A model generated the notes under the pieces. It was not told the DNA's origin, searched no databases, and saw only the letters and a program-made list of their open reading frames with translations. From Bacteroidaceae bacterium (GTDB taxonomy: Bacteria; Bacteroidota; Bacteroidia; Bacteroidales; Bacteroidaceae): DNA of 48,119 nt. The stretch lies in assembly GCA_017555585.1 (NCBI GenBank), contig JAFZGA010000017.1, positions 1 through 48,119 on the forward strand. Reading direction: 5' to 3'. Positions 1-8,480 of the stretch are shown piece by piece. A program made the translations under genes and the position numbers. Positions within the stretch are counted from its first letter, which is position 1, and every line of letters starts with the position of its first letter.

Positions 1-75
1 AAGACCCCTCGACTTGCATGTGTTAAGCCTGTAGCTAGCGTTCATCCTGAGCCAGGATCAAACTCTTCGTTGTAA
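1..75 (-). rRNA. 16S ribosomal RNA, 5' end only (partial)
   Basis: Read on the minus strand, the first ~75 bases are the universally conserved 5' start of bacterial 16S rRNA: the AGAGTTTGATCCTGGCTCAG primer site, then ATGAACGCTAGCTACAGGC and the AACACATGCAAGTCGAGGGG segment. The GATGAACGCTAGCTACAGGCTTAAC wording is typical of Bacteroidales. The gene runs off the left edge, so only its beginning is visible. The exact mature 5' end (about 73-75) is set by analogy with other 16S genes. A promoter lies about 230 bases upstream at 310-340. Confidence 0.97.
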
Positions 76-303
76 ATTATATCTGTAATGCCCAAAAAAA
101 GGACATCAACTAATCAAATTGTTTGTACTGGCCGGAAAATTCGTATATCAAATCTAAATTGACGGTTCGTTTTTCGTTCCTTACTTTACACTTAAATCTT
201 TATTTAAAAAAACAAAGACCGTTGTACTGCTTGTCTGTATGGAATGGTTTCAAGGATCATCGTGCTTAACGGAGAACCGCGTTAACGCGTTGCTTTCCGA
301 AAG

Positions 304-340
304 CGAGTGCAAAGGTAGTACTATTTTTTATACCTGCAAA
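304..340 (-). promoter_or_regulatory. rRNA operon promoter (Bacteroidota type)
   Basis: On the minus strand TTTG (340-337) is followed after exactly 19 bases by TACCTTTG (317-310). This is an excellent match to the Bacteroidota TTTG-N19..21-TAnnTTTG promoter. The -7 box runs straight into GCACTCG (down to 304). Transcription would start near position 303 and give a ~225-base leader before the mature 16S end. No ORF fits in that leader. Confidence 0.85.
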
Positions 341-652
341 CTATTACGACAACTTTTTTACTAAAATTTTAAACTTTTTTAAACACTTATTGATTTTCAG
401 CGATTTACAAAAACGCCTTTTTCGCGCATTTTTTCACCCCAAAAACAAAAAGAAGGAAAAACCAGAAAACAGCAAATGCGACAAGTCTAAAAAAAACACA
501 TTATTTGCGTATTCTTTTTTCAAAAAAACGGGTAGCACCATTTTTTCAAGCAAAAAAAAGGCGCGATATGCCAAGCATTTCACACCTTTTTATCACAGAA
601 CTGTCTGTTGCCTACCCCAACGGAACAAGACATGTATAACTGAAAACTGCAA
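341..652. other. AT-rich intergenic stretch, nothing recognised
   Basis: This separates the rRNA promoter from the 3' end of cdaA. It contains many A- and T-runs and no convincing gene. The open frame at 390-776 on the plus strand is low-complexity and overlaps cdaA, so I do not accept it. No strong hairpin terminator for the folP-cdaA operon could be seen. Confidence 0.5.
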
Positions 653-1411
653 TTATTTCTCTTTATTCAGTATCTCCTCCAATTTACGTGCATCAAGATT
701 CTGCATCAACTTACCGCCGATGGCTGCCGAAATTGCACCCGTCTCCTCTGAGACCACAATCGCTATTGCATCGTAGCTTTCGGTGACACCAATAGCCGAA
801 CGATGACGCAGACCAAGTTTCTTTGAAATATTCAGATTATGCGAAACAGGCAATATGCACTGCGCTGCCGTAATACGGCCGTTCTGTATAACCATCGCAC
901 CGTCATGAAGTGGCGCGTTCTTGAAGAATACCGCCTCGATAAGACGCTGGCTTATATCAGCATTTATAGTCTCGCCGGTTTTAACGATATCGTCAAGCGA
1001 CATATTGCGCTGCACAACAATAAGCGCACCCACCTTCTGCTGCGCCATACTATTGCATGCAAGAACTATTGGCAGGACATCGGTAGCATCCTCCTTCTTA
1101 TCACGAGAAAAGAACCTCGAAAGAAACCGCAACTGGCGGTGTGAACCGAGAGTACGGAAGAAATTACGTATCTCCTCCTGAAAAATTATCACAAGCGCAA
1201 GTGTACCGACACTCATCAACTGGTCGAATATCGAACCGAGAAGACGCATCTGCAACAGCTTCGACACAAACAGCCATGAGAATATGAACATCAATATTCC
1301 CAAAAAGACATTGAGCGAACCGGAATCCTTCATTACTCTATATAGATAGTAGAGCAGGAAGGCCACCAGCACCACATCAATGACATCCATTATTGCTATA
1401 TTAAAGAACAT
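653..1411 (-). CDS. cdaA: Diadenylate cyclase, CdaA type (membrane DAC)
   Basis: The 252-residue protein matches the CdaA/YbbP family, which condenses two ATP molecules to c-di-AMP at the membrane. Three hydrophobic segments fill roughly residues 5-75. A DisA_N (DAC) catalytic domain follows, with the two family hallmarks visible: HDGAMVI (the DGA motif) and LGLRHRSAIG (the RHR motif), then SEETGAISAA. Length is close to the family norm. In this group c-di-AMP generally relates to osmotic and envelope homeostasis; the specific role here is inference. The gene lies 24 bases downstream of folP on the same strand, so the two probably form an operon. There is no CdaR-like partner in the window. 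Confidence 0.93.
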   Translation of the reverse strand: MFFNIAIMDVIDVVLVAFLLYYLYRVMKDSGSLNVFLGILMFIFSWLFVSKLLQMRLLGSIFDQLMSVGTLALVIIFQEEIRNFFRTLGSHRQLRFLSRFFSRDKKEDATDVLPIVLACNSMAQQKVGALIVVQRNMSLDDIVKTGETINADISQRLIEAVFFKNAPLHDGAMVIQNGRITAAQCILPVSHNLNISKKLGLRHRSAIGVTESYDAIAIVVSEETGAISAAIGGKLMQNLDARKLEEILNKEK

Positions 1412-1435
1412 ACCTTATAATATATAAATATAAAA

Positions 1436-2251
1436 TCATTTCTTTCCATTCACAGCTTTCCACAATGCGACGGCCTGCACAGCCTCTTCCACATCATGTA
1501 CACGCAATATGTCAGCACCCCGGTCAAGCGCCATTGTATTCAGGGCAACAGTTCCTTCAAGAGCTTCCGCAGCCTTAATGCCAAGAGTTCTTGTGATCAT
1601 GGATTTGCGGGATATACCCACCAACAGCGGTGCTTCAAGAAGCCCGAATTCGCGCATATTGCCGAACAGTTCAAAATTCTGTTCAAGAGTCTTGCCAAAG
1701 CCAAAACCGGGATCAACGATGACATCACACAATCCACCCTGATGCAACTGCCACATTTTTTGCGACAATGAAGTCAACACCTGCGGTGTACAACGCTCCA
1801 AAGAGGAGACGTCGACAGAATGGGTGAGCACATACGGCAAAGAGGTCTCAAGAACAGCATCAAGCATGGAGTTGTCCCAATTAAAACCGGACACATCATT
1901 CACTATTGCAACATTATGTTCCTTGACACACTCCCTTACAACAGTTCCCCTGAACGTATCGACAGAGACGACCGCATCGGGCAATTCCTTGTCAAGTATG
2001 TCAAGTGCCGAATGCAACCTCGCAAGTTCTTCTGCCTCAGAAACGAATTCACCGCCCGGCCTGGTAGAACATGCGCCCAGATCGAGGATAGCGGCACCGG
2101 CTGCAAGCATATCCTTTGCCCTCGACAACAACGAATCGTTCTGTACACGCGATGATGCATAGAACGAATCGGGCGTAACATTCAGTATTCCCATAACAAC
2201 GGGAACATCAAACGTCATCAGCTTGCCTTTTATGTTAATGGAATACGACAT
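1436..2251 (-). CDS. folP: Dihydropteroate synthase
   Basis: The 271-residue TIM-barrel enzyme joins 6-hydroxymethyl-dihydropterin pyrophosphate to p-aminobenzoate in folate synthesis; it is the sulfonamide target. Both family signatures are present: GILNVTPDSFY near residue 21 and LGACSTRPGGE near residue 60. DPGFGFGKTLEQN (pterin site) and VGISRKSMI follow. C-terminal DILRVHDVEEAVQA is also typical. The gene leads a probable folP-cdaA operon. A TATCTTCG box (complement of 2260-2267), one mismatch from the -7 consensus, lies just upstream of the start. Confidence 0.95.
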   Translation of the reverse strand: MSYSINIKGKLMTFDVPVVMGILNVTPDSFYASSRVQNDSLLSRAKDMLAAGAAILDLGACSTRPGGEFVSEAEELARLHSALDILDKELPDAVVSVDTFRGTVVRECVKEHNVAIVNDVSGFNWDNSMLDAVLETSLPYVLTHSVDVSSLERCTPQVLTSLSQKMWQLHQGGLCDVIVDPGFGFGKTLEQNFELFGNMREFGLLEAPLLVGISRKSMITRTLGIKAAEALEGTVALNTMALDRGADILRVHDVEEAVQAVALWKAVNGKK

Positions 2252-2305
2252 AATGCTTGCGAAGATAATAATAAAATAGAAAAATTAAAACATAAGAACA
2301 TCACA

Positions 2306-2337
2306 ATTGCCTTTTAGCAATATTTTTGCTAAATTCG
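2306..2337 (+). promoter_or_regulatory. Probable promoter of the HprK-like/S26/PqqD cassette
   Basis: ATTG (2306-2309), 20 bases, then TAAATTCG (2330-2337) is a two-mismatch version of the TTTG / TAnnTTTG promoter, about 50 bases before the first gene. An inverted repeat, TAGCAA-TATTT-TTGCTA (2315-2331), occupies the spacer and could be an operator. A second -7-like box, TATTTTTG, overlaps at 2321-2328. This is inference from pattern only. Confidence 0.4.
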
Positions 2338-2389
2338 CCCACGATTATAGACAGATGCACAAATATGTATCCTTTAAAATATCATCTAC

Positions 2390-3259
2390 ATGCAACAGAC
2401 CCTGTTCAACATAGCCGGACACGCATTCTCAATCAAGGCAGAAGCTGATATAACGGAACTTCTCACCAACCTGAAACCTTTCGTGACTGAGAATACCACT
2501 GATTTTCTATTTGAAATCACTATAGACAATACCGTAGCACCACAGTGGCGCGGCGAGAAGATCGGTACATTTCCATGTCCGTCAGCCACATTCGAGGTAT
2601 ACCGGGAAGCTGAGGGCGCATACCGTATATTGGTATCCGACGAGAGCGATACCCCATGCGCATTCATACAAAGCGATGCTGAACGCAAGAACTTCACCAT
2701 TGCCACAAGAGGCGACAGAAACAATGTGGAATTCGGCATCAACAACTCGCTGATGATCATATACACACTCTGTTCTGCACAACACAGGACACTGCTGGTA
2801 CATTCATCGGTAGTAGAGAACAGCGGACGTGCATACATGTTCCTCGGCGCAAGCGGCAGAGGCAAGAGCACACACAGCGACCTGTGGACAAAGCACATTG
2901 ACGGAAGCACACTGATAAACGATGATAACCCCATTATAAGGATTGCACCTGATGGCACACCAATCATATACGGCAGCCCATGGAGTGGCAAACGTCCTAT
3001 ATACAAGAACGTACACTACCCTATAGGCGGAATCGCAGCCATTGAACAACACAAGGAGAACAGCATAAGACGCGAAAGCATACCTGTAGCATTCGGCATA
3101 ATGTTGAGTTCGTGTAGCACTTTCAAGTTCGACAAAAAGATACATATGGACATCAGCAGTACCATAGCAAAGATTCTTGAACGCATTCCCGTTCATACCC
3201 TATCATGCCGCCCCGACGAAGAGGCAGCAAGGGTATCAAGTCAAGCCTTTGGGTTATGA
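2390..3259 (+). CDS. HPr-kinase-like P-loop protein of a PqqD-linked cassette
   Basis: The 289-residue protein has a poorly conserved N-terminal half. Its C-terminal half is a nucleotide-binding domain related to HPr kinase/phosphorylase. A clear Walker A loop, GASGRGKST, sits at residues 153-161, and LINDDNPII about 30 residues later resembles the acidic Walker B region of HprK. The HPr substrate-recognition context is not evident, so it is unlikely to be the carbon-catabolite HprK. Such HprK-like proteins often sit beside PqqD/RRE proteins in peptide-modification clusters, for example lasso-peptide kinases. It overlaps the next gene by ATGA, implying translational coupling. Its substrate is unknown. 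Confidence 0.72.
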   Translation: MQQTLFNIAGHAFSIKAEADITELLTNLKPFVTENTTDFLFEITIDNTVAPQWRGEKIGTFPCPSATFEVYREAEGAYRILVSDESDTPCAFIQSDAERKNFTIATRGDRNNVEFGINNSLMIIYTLCSAQHRTLLVHSSVVENSGRAYMFLGASGRGKSTHSDLWTKHIDGSTLINDDNPIIRIAPDGTPIIYGSPWSGKRPIYKNVHYPIGGIAAIEQHKENSIRRESIPVAFGIMLSSCSTFKFDKKIHMDISSTIAKILERIPVHTLSCRPDEEAARVSSQAFGL

Positions 3260-3717
3260 AAGAAGCAAGCAGGACTATACACATCAACAACCACCTGCTG
3301 ATGCAGGAGATAACCCGCATGTTCAATGAGCAGAATAAGGAGAGCGTAACGTTCATAGTACGCGGATACAGCATGCGTCCATTCCTCGAAGACCGCAGAG
3401 ACAAGGTAGTCCTTGCCGCACCCCGAGTACCTGTAATCGGCGATGTGGTGCTTGCAAGAGTAGGCAAGGAACAGTACGCTTTGCATCGTGTCATCAAGAT
3501 AGAAAATGGCATATACACCATGCAAGGTGACGGCAACCCCACATATATGACAGAGACATTTACCGAAGAGTGCATCATAGGCATTGCCAAAGCATTCATA
3601 AGAAAGGGCAGAACGGTAAATACGAACAGTGCTATATGGCGGAGCTATTCATTTACATGGCGAATGCTCAAGCCGTTCCGCCGGATAATCCTTGGAGTGT
3701 GCAGGAGAATAATGTAA
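3256..3717 (+). CDS. Soluble S24/S26-family (Sec11-like) peptidase
   Basis: The 153-residue protein carries the signal-peptidase fold core. It has GYSMRPFL with the presumed nucleophile Ser39, then VIGDVVLAR, then ALHRVI with His77 and MQGDGNP with Asp92. That Ser/His/Asp order matches Sec11/archaeal-type S26 enzymes rather than the Ser/Lys bacterial type. No N-terminal membrane anchor is visible, so the protein is probably cytoplasmic, unlike ordinary signal peptidases. A longer reading from 3205 exists, but the ATG at 3256 overlaps the upstream stop (ATGA) and is preferred. It is likely a maturation protease acting with the neighbouring HprK-like and PqqD-like proteins; the substrate is not identified. 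Confidence 0.75.
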   Translation: MKEASRTIHINNHLLMQEITRMFNEQNKESVTFIVRGYSMRPFLEDRRDKVVLAAPRVPVIGDVVLARVGKEQYALHRVIKIENGIYTMQGDGNPTYMTETFTEECIIGIAKAFIRKGRTVNTNSAIWRSYSFTWRMLKPFRRIILGVCRRIM

Positions 3718-3785
3718 GTCACAGCACAAATGACTATGATGTTGTAGAATATGAATTACAACATCAAAAACAACAAACCGCCTAA
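3657..3785 (+). CDS. Possible 42-residue overlapping peptide
   Basis: This short frame starts with ATG inside the 3' end of the S26 peptidase gene, in a different frame. It runs on through the otherwise empty 86-base gap before the PqqD-like gene. The product begins MANAQAVPPDNPW and ends ELQHQKQQTA, and is polar, with no cysteine. Nothing proves that it is translated. It is listed because a PqqD-type recognition protein normally needs a peptide substrate and this gap is where one could lie. It may equally be a chance open frame. Confidence 0.2.
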   Translation: MANAQAVPPDNPWSVQENNVSHSTNDYDVVEYELQHQKQQTA

Positions 3786-3803
3786 CAATAAAAAACAGAT
3801 AAT

Positions 3804-4073
3804 ATGAAAATTAAAGAAGGATTCGAATTACAGAATGTATGCGGTGAGCATATAATTGTCCCCGCAGGAGAAGGGAACATGGACTTCAGCCACATAATAA
3901 GCCTTAACCCCACAGCGGCCTATTTATGGGAAAAGCTGGCAGAAAATGATGAATTCAGCATAAATGACATGGCAAGACTGCTTCTCGACGAATATGAGGT
4001 TGAAGAGGAAATCGCCATCGAAGACTGCAAACTTATAGCAGAACGCTGGAAAGAGATGGGATTGGTTGAATAA
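3804..4073 (+). CDS. PqqD-family peptide-binding protein
   Basis: The 89-residue protein has the PqqD/RRE winged-helix signature. An N-terminal beta region (GFELQNVCGEHIIVPAG) is followed by FSHIISLNPTAAYLWEKL, the typical N-P-[ST]-A-xx-[ILV]-W/L-x-x-L stretch, and a C-terminal helical half ending WKEMGLVE. Family members bind leader peptides and present them to modifying enzymes in RiPP pathways; many Bacteroidota paralogues have no known substrate. It is the last gene of the cassette, 86 bases after the S26 peptidase, and is closed by a strong bidirectional hairpin at 4100-4142. Confidence 0.82.
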   Translation: MKIKEGFELQNVCGEHIIVPAGEGNMDFSHIISLNPTAAYLWEKLAENDEFSINDMARLLLDEYEVEEEIAIEDCKLIAERWKEMGLVE

Positions 4074-4099
4074 TTTTCTCTTTTTTATTTTTTAGAACA

Positions 4100-4142
4100 A
4101 ATACGAAACGAGGTCGTGCTCAGCACGACCTCGTTTCGTATT
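4100..4142. terminator. Bidirectional hairpin terminator
   Basis: A perfect 21-base inverted repeat (4100-4120 / 4122-4142) separates the plus-strand PqqD-like gene from the 3' end of the minus-strand M60 peptidase. T-runs lie on the left side and AT-rich sequence on the right, so it can serve both converging transcripts. Confidence 0.85.
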
Positions 4143-4154
4143 ATATAAAGGTTA

Positions 4155-7100
4155 TTACTTTAATATAACCTTCTTGCCATTCTGAATATAGATACCCTTA
4201 CCAGGGTTCTCAACCTTACGACCACTCAAATCGTAGCAGTCAGCATTGCTGTCACCTTCTTCGAGAACACTCTCGATGATGGTAATGATATCAGCCAGCT
4301 CTTTATCCTCCTCAATAGAAACAAGCTCCAACGACCAATACAAAGCATTCGACATTGTTCCGAGGTTCACATTGCTACTCTGTTTTCTCAGATACTTTTC
4401 ACCGTCGGTAAACGCAACTGCCTTTTTGTTTGCGTCATACACTGCAGTCAAAGGCTTGATATTTTCAGTTATATAGAGATAGTTTGCACTCTTACCATCC
4501 TTATTAGAGATATAACCGTTCAGCGCGCAATTGTAAACCTTGAATTCATTCTGACGACCTGTTGGAGCAAACGCCCATAGCTCTGTATCGCTCAAACTGT
4601 ATTCATCAGCAAGAGTAAGACGATCTTCCTTACTTGTATCCACGCTCAAGTATTCACCACTGTTATTGTCCATCAAGCGATACCATGCGATTGTCTGACC
4701 TTCAGTAGCAAGAGGTGCTGTAACAATATATGTACCCTCAATTCTCTTTAGCAACTCACGGAATGTTGTCAAATACGCCTTGTGCTTAGCAGCATTTTCA
4801 ATATCGGCAGAAACGGTCTTGTAGTGATTATACAAGTCAACAACATATGTCTCAAGGTTGCGATCAAGAACTACGACATTGCTCTTGAAGATGTTCATAG
4901 TGTTGATATTGGCAATATCAAGAATCTCGGCAACAATAATATTGGCCTCAGTCATAGCATTCTCAAGCTCCTGCTTGTAGAATGCAGCAGAGTTATTCTT
5001 ATAAACATAAGCAAACCATTCCGCAGCAGTTTCAGAAGAGAGGACACCCATTACCTTCTTATGCCACGCATCGTTCACCTTAACATCATCATTAGTAGCT
5101 CCAAGACCAACCGCATCACCGTCACCAACTCGTGTAAGGAGCAGGTTACCATTCTCTGTATATGTAATTGAGAAACGTGCAGCTGATGCAGTACCTTTAA
5201 CATCGGCATATACAATGCTGTTATATGCAAAGTCCTTTACATAATTACCGTCGGCACACTTCAGGTAGTACACACCTGTTTCACCGGCATACTCAATAGA
5301 CCAACGGCTTTCAGCCTTTGCATCGTTTGTGCTACCTGATGCAACAAGTCCCATATATGTGTTTGTCAAAGTATACTGGCTTGATGCCGAATAGATATTC
5401 GCCTCCATACCCTCTTCGAAGAGAACGCGTGTACCATCAGTTGAAACGAGTCGCTTGCATTCATTGTCAAGCATGATACTCCACTCTGCATAAGAGTGCT
5501 TGCTTGTATCATTATTATTGAAAGCGGCATTAGCTTCATTATACAAATTCTCCAGATACTCGAGTTCATTAGGATGGAAATATCCGATTTCTGTACCAGA
5601 AGTAGCTTTTCTGACTTTATATTTTCTTGCAGTAGCAAGAGATTTTTCCAACGCACCACGTTGCATGCTCTCTGGACCCTGTGATGCATGAGGCACTACG
5701 TAGTCGTTACCATCGGCCTGAGCAGCACATACTACGAGATCATTATTCATATAAAGTACTGGAATCTTCATACTCTCCTTATTTGTAAAAGTAAGGAGTT
5801 TTCCGCTCTCCTTGTCATAAAGTTTGAAACCAAGAGCACCGCTTGCGTTTGTATCCTTAACGATAGTTACCTTACCATCAGAAATTGCATAATAGTAGCC
5901 CTGAGCCTTCACACTCTCGTCAACATAATCCTCCCACTGACCATACAAACCTGTAGATGAACCAACAGGAACCTCCCAGCTATAGTCGGCGCGATAGCCG
6001 TTGGTATTGCTGTTGATAGCGCTCGCCATCTTCTTTGAAGGTCTGATACGGTCCTCAAGGAACATCAGGTGACCGCCCTTCTTTGGATAGTTAGCCTTCT
6101 TGATTCTTGCCTTAACTGCATCAATGGAATCCTGAAGCAGATATACGTGGTGATGACCATAGTCACCTACATAGCCATTTTTCATTGGGATGAAGAAGCC
6201 CCAAGCCTCGAAGAACTCAGTCAAGTCCATCTGTGCGATAGAACAGCACTTCTCGACAAACTTCAACTGGTCGTTTGTTGCATCCATTGAACCCAATACA
6301 AAGCCGTTGGCATCCATTGGGTGATCGGCATCACCGTCACATTCACCTGAAGGGTGGTTGCTGCCCCTCTGTGAAGAAGTGACCCAACCAACAAGTTTAT
6401 CCGCACGAAGTTCCTCAAACAATGTAGGATAGAATTCAGGATTCTTGCCTGCAGCGTGGAAGTATAGGAACAACTGGAAGTACATACGTGTCATACTGAA
6501 GAGCTTCTTGCCATATTTTCCTTCCTCACGCAAAACATAAGGCACATTGTTCTCGAAGTCGAGAATCTGGTTTTCCAGATTGTTACCACGGCTGGTATGT
6601 GTACCTATATCAAACAAGGTAAAGTTGGCAAGAGCATTGTTACTAACCTCAGATGTACCTACGATTTCAATGGCATACTGGTTGGTGTGACCGATTTCGT
6701 GCAAAGGTCCCCATGTGCTACCACCATCGGCAACAAGCAGATTGTAGTTTACAATAGTACTCAAAGTATTATTGTTGTAGTGTGTACGATAGTTACCGGC
6801 ATCCATGAAACCGCCATCGTCCGACATTGCAAGCTGTTTGTTATTGAAGTAATCGTAGTAATCGTCAAGATTCATATACCATCTCTGGCGCTCGTTCCAA
6901 AAATCCCAAAGCTGCATCACACCAACAATGTTGTCAGGACACTCCTTAAGGAACTCATATGTGCGGAAGTCGAGCATCGAGTGGTCACCCACAGCCTGAA
7001 CAGCCATTGGGTTCTTGAACATATTGTCGCGCATGTATACCCAATCCTCGTTATTATGTCCGCGCTCCTTGCTCCAGAAACCGTTCACATAACCACCCTC

Positions 7101-8210
7101 GATATGTACCTTCACTGCTGGATAGTCAGAAAGCTTCTTTGGGCCAGACTTTGTGGCAACATCAAAACCTGTGTGAGTATCACAGTTGTAACGGATGTAA
7201 AGCACACCGTCCTTGCATGACGAAGGAACGATGTTCAAACCCTCAACAAGTTCTGTATCTGTACCGAAATATGATGTGCCGTTCATTTCGGCAAGATACA
7301 TTGTTGTACCTGCCGGAATTTCATCAACAAATACATATACGAAGCCCTTGTCACTTGTAGAACATATACCTGTAGGGTTGTTTATACGGTTGAATGGACG
7401 GTGATAAAGAATATCCTTCCACTGTTCAGGATTACTGTATGGCTTGTAGTCATATATACGGAAATTCTTTTCTGACAAGTTGGCACGTCCTTCGGTTGCC
7501 CAACTGTTGTTCTTGACCTTAAGAACAGCCTGCTGCAGATCGGCAGGAACGCCCTCCAAAGCCGCGATGATTTCGGCATCACTCATTGAAGCATACTCGC
7601 TCTTGAGCTGAGTTCCGGCTTTATCGGAAAACATTGCACTTACCTTTTCTATAATAGAAGCCTTGTTCTCGAGAACACTGTTATAAACCTGATATTCAGC
7701 ATAAGCCTGGTCCTTTGTAAGCTGGTCGATACTAACCTCCTCAAAAGTCCACTCTGTACCAGAGATACCCTCTTTTGCAGTACCGTCGCTCCAGGGTACA
7801 ACGTCAGCGTTCTGTGCACAGTGCAGACCCCATCCGCCGGCTCTGTTGCTTGCATCAATGTTGTAATGTCCTGCACTCACGGCATTCTCTCTGATAGTAA
7901 AGCCTACCATAGAATTGCCGGTCTTGAAATTTACATTTGTACCACTCTCGTTCTGGATATAACGACGAGAGAATACATTCTGGATATAATACTTACCGGT
8001 ATTGGCATCGAGGGTAAACTCCCACATCTGCTGATAGTCGGCTTCTGAGCCCTTAGATACACAAGTTAGCTTGCTTGTAATAGGACTCGCAGTAATTACA
8101 GTATTGTACTTACTGCTTACGATACGATACACTTTACCCGATTCTACTTGCGCCATGGCAACGCCAGACAGCATTACGAGCAGTGTCAAGAACAAAGATT
8201 TAAGTCTCAT
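4155..8210 (-). CDS. Secreted M60-family (enhancin/mucinase-like) metallopeptidase, large multidomain form
   Basis: The 1351-residue protein has a signal peptide ending around VAMAQ. A ricin-like module follows at about residues 22-155, then a region beginning KVKNNSWATEGR that is shared with the second M60 enzyme at 12273. The catalytic domain contains HEIGH at 504-508 and Glu521 in TSEVSNN, a complete gluzincin zinc site in the M60 spacing. C-terminal parts include helical FIVAR-like and further ricin-like segments. The tail YDLSGRKV...GIYIQNGKKVILK resembles a type IX secretion sorting tail. M60 enzymes cleave O-glycosylated proteins such as mucins, so host mucin is the likely substrate (inference). 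The gene has its own promoter and is divergent from the gene at 8481. Confidence 0.88.
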   Translation of the reverse strand: MRLKSLFLTLLVMLSGVAMAQVESGKVYRIVSSKYNTVITASPITSKLTCVSKGSEADYQQMWEFTLDANTGKYYIQNVFSRRYIQNESGTNVNFKTGNSMVGFTIRENAVSAGHYNIDASNRAGGWGLHCAQNADVVPWSDGTAKEGISGTEWTFEEVSIDQLTKDQAYAEYQVYNSVLENKASIIEKVSAMFSDKAGTQLKSEYASMSDAEIIAALEGVPADLQQAVLKVKNNSWATEGRANLSEKNFRIYDYKPYSNPEQWKDILYHRPFNRINNPTGICSTSDKGFVYVFVDEIPAGTTMYLAEMNGTSYFGTDTELVEGLNIVPSSCKDGVLYIRYNCDTHTGFDVATKSGPKKLSDYPAVKVHIEGGYVNGFWSKERGHNNEDWVYMRDNMFKNPMAVQAVGDHSMLDFRTYEFLKECPDNIVGVMQLWDFWNERQRWYMNLDDYYDYFNNKQLAMSDDGGFMDAGNYRTHYNNNTLSTIVNYNLLVADGGSTWGPLHEIGHTNQYAIEIVGTSEVSNNALANFTLFDIGTHTSRGNNLENQILDFENNVPYVLREEGKYGKKLFSMTRMYFQLFLYFHAAGKNPEFYPTLFEELRADKLVGWVTSSQRGSNHPSGECDGDADHPMDANGFVLGSMDATNDQLKFVEKCCSIAQMDLTEFFEAWGFFIPMKNGYVGDYGHHHVYLLQDSIDAVKARIKKANYPKKGGHLMFLEDRIRPSKKMASAINSNTNGYRADYSWEVPVGSSTGLYGQWEDYVDESVKAQGYYYAISDGKVTIVKDTNASGALGFKLYDKESGKLLTFTNKESMKIPVLYMNNDLVVCAAQADGNDYVVPHASQGPESMQRGALEKSLATARKYKVRKATSGTEIGYFHPNELEYLENLYNEANAAFNNNDTSKHSYAEWSIMLDNECKRLVSTDGTRVLFEEGMEANIYSASSQYTLTNTYMGLVASGSTNDAKAESRWSIEYAGETGVYYLKCADGNYVKDFAYNSIVYADVKGTASAARFSITYTENGNLLLTRVGDGDAVGLGATNDDVKVNDAWHKKVMGVLSSETAAEWFAYVYKNNSAAFYKQELENAMTEANIIVAEILDIANINTMNIFKSNVVVLDRNLETYVVDLYNHYKTVSADIENAAKHKAYLTTFRELLKRIEGTYIVTAPLATEGQTIAWYRLMDNNSGEYLSVDTSKEDRLTLADEYSLSDTELWAFAPTGRQNEFKVYNCALNGYISNKDGKSANYLYITENIKPLTAVYDANKKAVAFTDGEKYLRKQSSNVNLGTMSNALYWSLELVSIEEDKELADIITIIESVLEEGDSNADCYDLSGRKVENPGKGIYIQNGKKVILK

Positions 8211-8294
8211 ATTAATAAATTTAGTAAATAAGTTTCAAATTTTACCCACACGAGCAAAAAAAAAGGCATAACACCTCATATAATAATATCGGCG

Positions 8295-8302
8295 CAAATG
8301 TA
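8295..8302 (-). promoter_or_regulatory. -7 box for the large M60 peptidase
   Basis: The complement reads TACATTTG, a perfect Bacteroidota -7 element, about 85 bases upstream of the M60 start at 8210. A TTTG lies upstream (8322-8319) but only 16 bases away, shorter than usual. The -7 box is therefore clear but the -33 is uncertain. Confidence 0.6.
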
Positions 8303-8383
8303 AAAAAAAAAAACGACACAAAAGTGATTTTGCCCCACATTTTTAAAAAAAATAAATAACAGAAACAATTTCAGCAAAAATTC

Positions 8384-8414
8384 TTGTTTATTTTAATTAT
8401 TATTCTCACATTTG
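8384..8414 (+). promoter_or_regulatory. Promoter of the large secreted protein
   Basis: CTTG (8384-8387), 19 bases, CACATTTG (8407-8414) gives the correct Bacteroidota spacing with one mismatch in each box. It would start transcription near 8420 and leave a ~60-base AT-rich leader before the ATG at 8481. It supports rejecting an upstream ATG at 8412, which would lie in or before the start of transcription. Confidence 0.6.
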
Positions 8415-8480
8415 CACGATAAAATGCAAATAGTAGAACATAATATTTTTTTTATATTTTTAACCCTAAATTATTACGTT

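Noticed and set aside
390-776. Plus-strand open frame of 128 codons
   Set aside because: Low-complexity Lys/Phe-rich translation from A/T runs, overlapping the 3' end of cdaA; no start context or homology.
2386-3006. Long antisense frame opposite the HprK-like gene
   Set aside because: Shadow of the plus-strand gene, whose Walker A motif and coupling to the next gene prove the other strand.
2390-3259. True HPr kinase/phosphorylase (hprK)
   Set aside because: Only the P-loop half resembles HprK; context and N-terminus differ and it sits with a PqqD-like protein.
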